Source: DATBFG01 sp036558645 (GTDB taxonomy: Bacteria; Acidobacteriota; Terriglobia; Terriglobales; Acidobacteriaceae). Taken from it: a DNA stretch of 37,433 bases. The notes below the pieces were generated by a model that was not told the DNA's origin, ran no database searches, and saw nothing but the letters and a program-made list of their open reading frames with translations. Below, piece by piece: positions 30,806 through 37,433 of the stretch; the stretch's first letter is position 1; every line of letters begins with the position of its first letter. A program made the translations under genes and the position numbers. The stretch covers positions 1 to 37,433 of the forward strand of contig DATBFG010000068.1 of assembly GCA_036558645.1 (NCBI GenBank), in the 5' to 3' direction.

Positions 30806-31111
30806 CTAAAAGAAGTGTGCACTGAGAAACTCTTTGGTGCCGCGTGGTCCGGTGATCGTGAGCCTCAGTGGCCCCAGATTTGGTTCAGTACTAAGACAGA
30901 ATTTCAGGAAAGGGCAACACTCACGCTCCGCGGCAATCATTTCTGCCGCGAGGCTCAGTGATTTTCTATCATTGATCAGTTCAAAGGAATAGCCGTCCGA
31001 TAGCTCTTCTCTGCTCCTCACCGCAAACTTGAACTGTTGAAGTAACGTCGCCTCGCGAGTTCGTAGCTCTTCATCGGCGAGGTGGCAGGCTATGGGAAGT
31101 TCGTCCGGCAT
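30806..31111 (-). CDS. Conserved protein with an ERECCPF motif
   Basis: 101 residues from the ATG at 31111, soluble. IACHLADEELRTREATLLQQ at the start, EELSDGYSFEL in the middle, then IAAERECCPFLKFCLSTEP and LRLTITGPRGTKEFL. From memory this fits a small bacterial family with a Cys-Cys-Pro-Phe core that is often found near metal- or mercury-resistance genes. The adjacent cysteines could bind metal, but no such genes are next to it here. A TTG eight codons earlier is a poorer start. It is divergent from the DUF4331 operon. Confidence 0.72.
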   Translation of the reverse strand: MPDELPIACHLADEELRTREATLLQQFKFAVRSREELSDGYSFELINDRKSLSLAAEMIAAERECCPFLKFCLSTEPNLGPLRLTITGPRGTKEFLSAHFF

Positions 31112-31284
31112 TCCCACTGATTTTACCTTCCACAAAAAAATTTCGCTTGAGGCAATCCGCTTTCCGAGAAGGTCCGTACCTGTTGTAGATCGAGCCGACT
31201 ATCACTGGATGAAACGTGGCCACGCTTCATGCAGTGATTGGTCACGATCGTTCATCGACCAACTCCAATCCCAGTGAGGTTCTT

Positions 31285-32778
31285 ATGTTTAAGGCACTGA
31301 AGTCAGTGGTGTGTTTTGCCTTGACCTTCCTCGCGATTGCGCCCAGTAGCATGTTCGCTGCCAGCCATCGCGAGGCTCCAATCACGGCGCTGGATCGTAC
31401 CGCGGATATCACCGACTGGTACACCTTCGTCAGCTATGACCACCCCGACAAAGTCACGATGATTCTGAACGTTGACCCGCTCCTCGAGCCGGCCAATGGT
31501 CCGAATTATTTTCCGTTCGATCCCAGCGTGCTCTACGAGATGCGCGTTGACAACAACCAGGACGGTGTTGAGGACGTCGTCTTTCAATTCCGCTTTACAA
31601 CTGAGATCCGCCAGCCCGGATTGTTCACCGGCTTTGTCGGTGGCATTGCCGGATTTCCTCAGATCACAGCACTAGATGGTCCCGGCTCAGAAGGATTGAG
31701 CCTTCGCCAAAGCTATTCGGTGACCATGGTGAAACACGGCAAAGCGACTTGCCTGAATGGCGGGCGGACCCTGTACGCGGTTCCTTCGAATGTGGGGCCG
31801 CTTACGATGCCAGACTACAACTCGCTTTTCAACCTGGGTATTCGCGACATCAACCAGGGTGTCCGGGTATTTGCAGGCACAGTGGATGATCCTTTTTTCA
31901 TTGACCTGGGAGCGGCATTTGATTCGCTGAATTTCCGCATGGGAGTTGGCGGCGTACTGCCACCTGCCGAAGATGCCGACGACGTCAACAACTATGCACC
32001 CGACGCGGTTGGCGGCTATAACGTTAACTCGATCGTGCTGGAAGTTCCTATCACACTGCTGACGGTTGACGGCAAGATTCATCCTGCTACCGAGAAGCAG
32101 GCAGTGATCGGAACGTACGGGACGACTTCGCGCCACAAGACTACGGTGCGCAGATCTCCGGATCCAGCGACTGATTTCGGGCCGCCTCGGCAGATTCAAC
32201 GCATGGGCAACGCCTTGATCAATGAACTGATCATCGGCACGGGCTCAAAAGACCGCTTCAGCATGGATGAACCGGAGAACGATGCGCAGTTTGCCGACTT
32301 CTTCCTGAATCCACTGCTGTCAACGGTGTTTGGATCGATCGGGATTCCGGTTGCTCCGGCTCCCCGGACCGATCTGTTAATCCTTGGCCAGTACCAGGCT
32401 CCGATCTGCCCGGGTTGCGGACCGAACGATGTTGGACCGGTAGCTGACCTGCTGCGTTTGAACACCGGTATTCCGCCAACTCCCGTGGGAAGCCAGAAGC
32501 GTCTCGGCTTCTTGGCTGGAGACCTGGCGGGATATCCAGATGGACGCCGTCCGATCGATGACGTAACCGATATTTCCGCGCGCGCGGTAGCGGGAATTCT
32601 GGTTGACCCAGTGAAGTACGGAACATTGATCGGCGACGGAGTGCAGACCAATCCAGAAGGCCTGCGAAATACGTTCCCCTATGTGATGCCTGCAAATAAC
32701 GGACGTAACAGTCACCACATTGGGCCCGGCCAGGCTGGTTGCAGTGGGCAGCCAGGTGGCATCTGCCCGATCCAGTAA
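31285..32778 (+). CDS. DUF4331 secreted protein
   Basis: 497 residues from the ATG at 31285, with GAGG six bases upstream. A signal peptide ends at Ala25, followed by the family hallmark ASHREAPITALDRTADITDW. Further blocks are PFDPSVLYEMRVDNNQDGVE, the aspartate-rich EDADDVNNYAP and late ISARAVAGILVD. DUF4331 proteins are exported and of unknown function. A CPGCG motif and a closing segment with CSGQPGGICP supply cysteines that may form disulfides or bind metal. It is first in a probable operon with a TPR protein (65 bases later) and a TonB-dependent receptor, so it may present or capture a substrate for the receptor. Confidence 0.9.
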   Translation: MFKALKSVVCFALTFLAIAPSSMFAASHREAPITALDRTADITDWYTFVSYDHPDKVTMILNVDPLLEPANGPNYFPFDPSVLYEMRVDNNQDGVEDVVFQFRFTTEIRQPGLFTGFVGGIAGFPQITALDGPGSEGLSLRQSYSVTMVKHGKATCLNGGRTLYAVPSNVGPLTMPDYNSLFNLGIRDINQGVRVFAGTVDDPFFIDLGAAFDSLNFRMGVGGVLPPAEDADDVNNYAPDAVGGYNVNSIVLEVPITLLTVDGKIHPATEKQAVIGTYGTTSRHKTTVRRSPDPATDFGPPRQIQRMGNALINELIIGTGSKDRFSMDEPENDAQFADFFLNPLLSTVFGSIGIPVAPAPRTDLLILGQYQAPICPGCGPNDVGPVADLLRLNTGIPPTPVGSQKRLGFLAGDLAGYPDGRRPIDDVTDISARAVAGILVDPVKYGTLIGDGVQTNPEGLRNTFPYVMPANNGRNSHHIGPGQAGCSGQPGGICPIQ

Positions 32779-32843
32779 CTCACAGTGGCTGCTGTCCTTG
32801 CGATGGCAGCCACACTTTCTTCCAAACAAGAATCGAGGATGTC

Positions 32844-34085
32844 ATGAAACCGCTGGCTTTCTTATTGCTGATCTCAAGCTCACTTCTCTTTGCGCAAGAC
32901 ACCACCCAAACGTTAACGCCGGCTGAACAGAATGTGGCCGCAGCGCGCAAAATCATTGAACAAAAGCCCGTGCAATACATGGGGTACAACCAGCTCGCCA
33001 TGGCTCTGGCACGGAGAGCGCGTGAGACGTCTGACACTACTTACTACACGCAGGCTCAGGAAGCACTGAATAAATCCATGGACCTTGCGCCGGGGAATGT
33101 TGAGGGCGAAAAGATTCATGTGTGGCTTCTGCTGGGGCAGCACGATTTTCCAGCGGCGTTGGACGCGGCGAAGGCGCTTAACAAGCGCGTACCAGATGAC
33201 GTGCTGGTGTATGGATTTATGACCGATGCCAATGCTGAGTTGGGAAATTATCACGCGGCCGAAAAGGCTGCCCAGTGGATGCTCGATTTAAGGCCAGGAA
33301 ACCTCCCTGGCCTGACTCGGGCTGCCTATCTGCGCGAGCTCTTTGGCGACGTAGAAGGCGCCATCGAGTTGATGAGCCAAGCTTACCAGTCAACTCCTCC
33401 TACTGAAAACGAAGACCGGGCGTGGATCTTGACGCAGATCGGTCATCTGCAGCTGATGTGGGGGAAGATTGAAGAAGCCGGCAAGACCTTGCAGCAGGCG
33501 CTGGTTGTGTTTCCAAACTATCACTACGCGCTGGGAAACTTGGCGAAGGTGCGGTTGCAGCAAAAACAGTATGACGAGGCCGTACGTCTGTTGCGGCAAC
33601 GATATGAGGCTGCACCACACGCCGAGAACCTGTACGATCTGGCCGAAGCGCTCGAGATGGCTGGACACAAGGACGAGGCCAAGAAGGCGTTCAGCGAGTT
33701 CGAGACCAAGTCGCTGAAGGAGTCGGGGAAAAAAGACAATTCCAACCGCGAACTCATCTTCTATTATGCCGACCACGCAAACCAACCGCAGAAAGCATTA
33801 GAGGTCGCCAAGAATGAATTCGCGTGGCGACATGATGTCTACACACTCGACGCCTATGCGTGGGCGCTTCATGTCAATGGCCAGGATGAAGAAGCGCGCC
33901 GGCAAATCGAAACCGCACTGTCGGTGGGAATCCAGGATGCAAAGCTGTTTCGCCACGCCGGAGAGATCACATTGAAGCTTGGGGATCGCGCAAAGGGAGA
34001 GATGTATCTGCAGAAAGCAGCCGCGTTGAAGGCGGTCGGCTCCGAGCAGGTGCAAGCATATCTGGGCAAGGCTGCGGCGCGATGA
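32844..34085 (+). CDS. Secreted TPR-repeat protein
   Basis: 413 residues from the ATG at 32844, with GAGG six bases upstream. Signal peptide (FLLLISSSLLFA-Q). The mature part is built of about nine tetratricopeptide-like helical pairs, for example YYTQAQEALNKSMDLAP, HAAEKAAQWMLDLRPGN, IEEAGKTLQQALVVFPNYHY and YDEAVRLLRQRYEAAP. TPR proteins of this type are adaptors for protein contacts in the periplasm. It lies between the DUF4331 and receptor genes (65 and 35 bases away) and should be co-transcribed, so I infer it bridges or scaffolds that system. The frame stays open to 32739 but would overlap the previous gene. Confidence 0.88.
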   Translation: MKPLAFLLLISSSLLFAQDTTQTLTPAEQNVAAARKIIEQKPVQYMGYNQLAMALARRARETSDTTYYTQAQEALNKSMDLAPGNVEGEKIHVWLLLGQHDFPAALDAAKALNKRVPDDVLVYGFMTDANAELGNYHAAEKAAQWMLDLRPGNLPGLTRAAYLRELFGDVEGAIELMSQAYQSTPPTENEDRAWILTQIGHLQLMWGKIEEAGKTLQQALVVFPNYHYALGNLAKVRLQQKQYDEAVRLLRQRYEAAPHAENLYDLAEALEMAGHKDEAKKAFSEFETKSLKESGKKDNSNRELIFYYADHANQPQKALEVAKNEFAWRHDVYTLDAYAWALHVNGQDEEARRQIETALSVGIQDAKLFRHAGEITLKLGDRAKGEMYLQKAAALKAVGSEQVQAYLGKAAAR

Positions 34086-34120
34086 TCGGTAGCAAGGAAA
34101 GCGTGTAGGCGAGGGTGCTA

Positions 34121-36421
34121 ATGCGAAAAATGACTTACAAATCGAGTGCAAGTCGGATGACGAAACTACTACTTATCATTTGTGCCCTCGCATCGGCTGC
34201 GTTTGCGCGAACCATCTCTGGAGTTGTCCTCACAGATACGAAGGAGGCAATCAACGGAATAAAAGTAGTCGCAGAGTCTGCATCGGGAACGAGCGAGGTT
34301 ATCTCTGCTGAGGATGGCAGTTTCAAACTTGTTGTTCCCGATGGAGACGTCACATTGAAGGTTGTCGGCGCGAATGTGATCGCCAGCCCAATTCATCTTG
34401 GCAGGTCTGCGCCCTCCGACAACCTGCAGGTGCGCGCAAGGTTTGTCATCGCGCCGGTCCACGAAAGCATGGTGATCACCGCCACGGCGCTGAATCCCGC
34501 TATCGATCAGCGCAACGAGGCTGTCTACAAGAACACACTGTTCTCGCGTGACGATCAGATCTTCGACACGCTGGCAGCAGGCATCAACGCGGGTCAGCAC
34601 GAGGGTGGAGGCAAGTCGCTCGAGATTCGGCGCTTCGGTTTCAACCTTGATCACGGCGGAGTCAATGGCGGCCTCAAAGTGCTGGTGGACGATGTCCAGC
34701 AGAACCAGTCCACGCAGGGCCATGGCCAAGGATATCTCGGTGCGCTCAAGACGTTGACTCCGGAGTTGGTGGACGACGTTGACATCCTGAACGGCCCGTT
34801 CAGTGCGGAGTATGGGGACTTTTCAGGCCTGGGTGTGGTTCACATTCGCTTGAAGGAAAGCCTGCCCAACCTGCTGACGTTGCGGATGCAGGGTGGTTCG
34901 TTCGGTGCGTTTCGCGGATTCGCGGGGTATAGCCCCTCGCTGGAGCGTGCTGACGCATTCATCGCGTATGAGGGTTCGCACACAGATGGGCCTTTCATCA
35001 ATCCCGGACGCTACAACCGGAACAATGTTACGGGAAATTACACACGGCACCTGAATGAAAAAGAGTCGGTTGGGTTCAAAGTGAATTTCGGAACGAACGA
35101 CTTTTACTCCTCAGGACAGATTCCGCTCGACCTGGTGAATGCCGGACAACTGGATCGGTTCGGATATGTAGATCCTTACGATGGCGGGCGCGTAAGGCTC
35201 GGCACGGTTGGCGCATACTACAAGCGCGAACTCGGCAACGGCGACATCCTGAAGGTGGACGGATTTGTCGGACGTTCGTTATTCGATCTTTATTCAAACT
35301 TTACTTTCTTCCTGAACGACCCGATTCACGGCGATGCGATTCAGCAGCACGATTCGCGATTGCAGGAGGGAGCCAACGCACAATATCTGCATCCTCATAA
35401 GGTCTTCGGGCGGCCTGCACTTCTCACGCTCGGCTCGAACTTCCACGATAACCAGATCCAAGTCGGGCTGTTTCACGATGAAGCAAGGCATGTGCTGGAC
35501 ATAGAAAGCAGCGCACATGCGCACGTAACGAACACTGCCGGGTATGTGCAGGAAGGCGTGGAACTGCTGAACGGACGCCTGCACATGGACGGCGGCCTCC
35601 GCTTCGACCATTTTCGGTTTGTGGTGAACGACCAACTTGACGCAGCAGATCGCGGTGTCGAGGGTGCATCACGGTTTCAGCCCAAAGCGAACGCTTCTTT
35701 GACGCCCACGTCCCGGCTGCCCCTTACATTGTCGGCCAGTTATGGACGGGGAATCTCCAGCCAGGATGCTCGCGGCGTGGTGCAGCGGCCTGATGCTCCC
35801 AAAGTTGCAACCACGGATTTTTATCAGGTGGGAGCAGCGCACAATTTGAGGCGATTCTCGTTGAGCGAAGACTTGTTCTGGATCGATCGCTCGAATGAAC
35901 AGGTGTACATACCTGACGATGGTAGCTTCGAATTGAAGGGGCCGAGCCGCTCTTATGGTTGGGAGGCGAAGACTTCGGTTCGGCTGACAAGCCATGTTGC
36001 ATTGAATGGCGGCATCACCCAGGTCTCGAACGCATTCTTTCGCGGCACGTTCCCCCGGGTGTACGTAGACAGCGCTCCGCACTCGGTGGCAAACGCCGGA
36101 ATCACAGTGTCGGAATGGCGTGGTTTCAACGGATCACTGCGCTATCGCCACATCAGCAACTATCGGCTGGACGGACTCGATCCTTCCATTCGAGCGGCGG
36201 GACTCGATGTGGTGGATCTCAGTTTTTCGAAGAGAATCAGGCATGGGCTCGAACTCAACTTTGCGGTCGACAACCTGAATAACAAGAGCTATTGGGAGAC
36301 GCAGAATTATTTCGAGTCGCGTATTCGACCGGGCGACGCAGCCATTTCGCGGATCCATGCAACGCCGGGCTCTCCGATAGGATTTACGGTTGGGATGACG
36401 TATCGGCTGGGAGAGAAGTAA
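34121..36421 (+). CDS. TonB-dependent receptor with carboxypeptidase-regulatory domain
   Basis: 766 residues from the ATG at 34121, with GAGGG seven bases upstream. An internal ATG at 34157 would give a more compact signal peptide (TKLLLIICALASAAFA). A CarboxypepD_reg-type domain covers about 30-110 (TISGVVLTDTKEAINGIKVV, AEDGSFKLVVPDG). The plug is at about 130-250: LDHGGVNGGLKVLVDDV, ELVDDVDILNGPFSAEYGDF, GLGVVHIRLKE. The barrel then follows, closing with ELNFAVDNLNNKSYW and GFTVGMTYRLGEK. This is a more classical receiver of siderophore/metal type than the gene at 1577. It is last in the DUF4331-TPR-receptor unit. Substrate unknown. Confidence 0.92.
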   Translation: MRKMTYKSSASRMTKLLLIICALASAAFARTISGVVLTDTKEAINGIKVVAESASGTSEVISAEDGSFKLVVPDGDVTLKVVGANVIASPIHLGRSAPSDNLQVRARFVIAPVHESMVITATALNPAIDQRNEAVYKNTLFSRDDQIFDTLAAGINAGQHEGGGKSLEIRRFGFNLDHGGVNGGLKVLVDDVQQNQSTQGHGQGYLGALKTLTPELVDDVDILNGPFSAEYGDFSGLGVVHIRLKESLPNLLTLRMQGGSFGAFRGFAGYSPSLERADAFIAYEGSHTDGPFINPGRYNRNNVTGNYTRHLNEKESVGFKVNFGTNDFYSSGQIPLDLVNAGQLDRFGYVDPYDGGRVRLGTVGAYYKRELGNGDILKVDGFVGRSLFDLYSNFTFFLNDPIHGDAIQQHDSRLQEGANAQYLHPHKVFGRPALLTLGSNFHDNQIQVGLFHDEARHVLDIESSAHAHVTNTAGYVQEGVELLNGRLHMDGGLRFDHFRFVVNDQLDAADRGVEGASRFQPKANASLTPTSRLPLTLSASYGRGISSQDARGVVQRPDAPKVATTDFYQVGAAHNLRRFSLSEDLFWIDRSNEQVYIPDDGSFELKGPSRSYGWEAKTSVRLTSHVALNGGITQVSNAFFRGTFPRVYVDSAPHSVANAGITVSEWRGFNGSLRYRHISNYRLDGLDPSIRAAGLDVVDLSFSKRIRHGLELNFAVDNLNNKSYWETQNYFESRIRPGDAAISRIHATPGSPIGFTVGMTYRLGEK

Positions 36422-36550
36422 AAGGAGTAGGCGCTGAAGTCTTTCATCCGGCGAATAAATGGCGCAAGCTTGTGCTAACCTGATTACGTCATTCATGATG
36501 AGGGTCTTCACTCTCTGTCACGGGCGACGCCTTGATTACAAACCCTACCG

Positions 36551-36967
36551 ATGAAGCCAGTTCCGCGAATTATCCCGCCGCGTTCAAGAGTGCGTCTCGT
36601 CCACGCTGAGCACACAACGCCAGAATGGAAAGGGGAACTTGGTCGCCAATTCCGCATCGGCTACTACAACCGCAAAGACGGCTTGGACTGCATTTGGCTT
36701 GTGAACGAAAAAGGCGAATATGAACAAACGACTGACCGCGATGGTCTTCTGCGCTACTTCACCATCGAAAAACTAACGAATGAACGGGACTACTATGGCG
36801 CGCATAAAGCGAAGGCTGGGGCCGTTGAGAAGCCATCTGAATCGGCGACGCTGAACTTAACTGTTGCAAAATCCCGACGGCACTCATTGAGCCCACTGAG
36901 GCGGAGTTGGGTGGGATTGCCTGATTACAAGAGTTATCTCGCCAAGGTCCTCTGGGCGACGGTTTAA
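36551..36967 (+). CDS. Hypothetical protein
   Basis: 138 residues, soluble and basic. Residues 1-85 look like a compact domain (IPPRSRVRLVHAEHTTPEWK, FRIGYYNRKDGLDCIWLVNE, LLRYFTIEKL). The tail (KPSESATLNLTVAKSRRHSL) is less structured. No family recognised. No clear ribosome site precedes the ATG. It is followed seven bases later by the membrane protein gene, suggesting a two-gene unit. Moderate confidence that it is real. Confidence 0.55.
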   Translation: MKPVPRIIPPRSRVRLVHAEHTTPEWKGELGRQFRIGYYNRKDGLDCIWLVNEKGEYEQTTDRDGLLRYFTIEKLTNERDYYGAHKAKAGAVEKPSESATLNLTVAKSRRHSLSPLRRSWVGLPDYKSYLAKVLWATV

Positions 36968-36974
36968 TTAAATC

Positions 36975-37265
36975 GTGACCGAAAAGATTCTTCTCAGCTT
37001 GTTTTTGGGTGCCTGGGTGATTCCGATCTGGGTGGCTTGGCCACAGCGGCTAGTTAGTCCTTTGTGGGCATGGGTAAGAATTATGCGTGCATTCGGCATG
37101 TTTGCCGTTTTGGAACTGATGGTCTGGTTCCCGGGAAGTCGGACTCTGGACTGGTGGTTCTGCGCAGGCGTCGGCGTGTATGCCGCTACATCTCTTGTGA
37201 AACGAAAGCCACTCACCGAACATTCAAGCCAGCTTGGCGGCCCCAACATTGTCCCTCACGGATAG
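36975..37265 (+). CDS. Small membrane protein of unknown function
   Basis: 96 residues from a GTG. Three hydrophobic segments, at about 4-22 (ILLSLFLGAWVIPIWVAW), 35-53 (IMRAFGMFAVLELMVWF) and 58-75 (TLDWWFCAGVGVYAATSLV), with a polar tail. No family recognised and no good ribosome site. The seven-base gap to the previous gene supports co-translation. Beyond it, up to the window end, I see no supported gene. Confidence 0.5.
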   Translation: MTEKILLSLFLGAWVIPIWVAWPQRLVSPLWAWVRIMRAFGMFAVLELMVWFPGSRTLDWWFCAGVGVYAATSLVKRKPLTEHSSQLGGPNIVPHG

Positions 37266-37433
37266 GGGAAACGAATGGTTGGTGATAAATCTCGATCTCT
37301 AACAATGTCGGCTCTGTCAAGCACTCTTTGAGCACACAACAGCATGCACTCGGAGAAGAGCGCCATTTCGCTCTCGTGGTAGTTTTTGCGCTTTCCAACC
37401 TGGGCTCGCTTTGAATCGTTGGGGTCAAGAACT

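Noticed and set aside
37213..37428. Minus-strand open frame at the right edge
   Set aside because: No domain, atypical composition and overlap with the plus-strand membrane protein; not supported as a gene.

Overview
The window looks like a chromosomal piece of an acidobacterium (Acidobacteriota, probably the Terriglobia / Koribacter-Sulfotelmatobacter side). This is an inference. It rests on two TonB-dependent receptors with N-terminal carboxypeptidase-regulatory domains, HAF-repeat secreted proteins, a DUF2934 mini-protein, a B12-dependent ribonucleotide reductase, a moderately high GC content judged by eye, and several short dispersed repeats of a kind I associate with these genomes (GTCATCCTGAGC type, GTAGCGCCGGCG hairpins, CCAACGA heptamers). 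No rRNA, tRNA, phage, IS element or CRISPR was seen.

Layout. 1-680: 5' part of an ammonium transporter, minus strand, cut by the window edge, with a hairpin leader. 946-8056: zinc-ribbon membrane protein, an Oar-like receptor and a large secreted protein of eleven alternating Ig-like domains, ending in a clear terminator. 8184-9679: Fe/Mn superoxide dismutase and three very small proteins (Lmo0937-type membrane peptide, DUF2934, YHS). 9951-13497: minus-strand genes for a secreted metallo-beta-lactamase-fold hydrolase, a small membrane protein, a frameshifted P-loop kinase and a secreted amidohydrolase, separated by repeats. 13984-18413: a small protein, a structured leader, a conserved protein of unknown role and nrdJ with its terminator. 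18416-19539: a repeat cluster and a HEPN-like protein.

20079-22875: two HAF-repeat secreted proteins around a TlpA-like thioredoxin. 23187-25439: a repeat element directly before a degenerate response regulator, two small proteins, a second and canonical response regulator, and an XRE-type repressor with its own putative operator. 25579-27713: an ECF sigma factor with a likely autoregulatory promoter, translationally coupled to a protein with a short N-terminal helical segment and two VOC domains, then a single-domain VOC protein. 27735-30658: a MarR-acetyltransferase fusion behind a MarR-like palindrome, abutting a gamma-glutamyltransferase gene on the other strand. 31285-36421: a probable export/uptake operon of DUF4331 protein, TPR protein and TonB-dependent receptor. 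The right end has two unassigned small genes.

The genes fall into cell-envelope and secreted functions, stress or redox functions (SOD, YHS, TlpA, GGT, MarR-GNAT) and small regulatory units. The best candidates for undescribed biology are the ECF/VOC unit, the response regulator in which both switch residues are cysteine, the Cys-Cys-bearing repeat protein, and the intergenic-type repeats that have entered the nrdJ reading frame.
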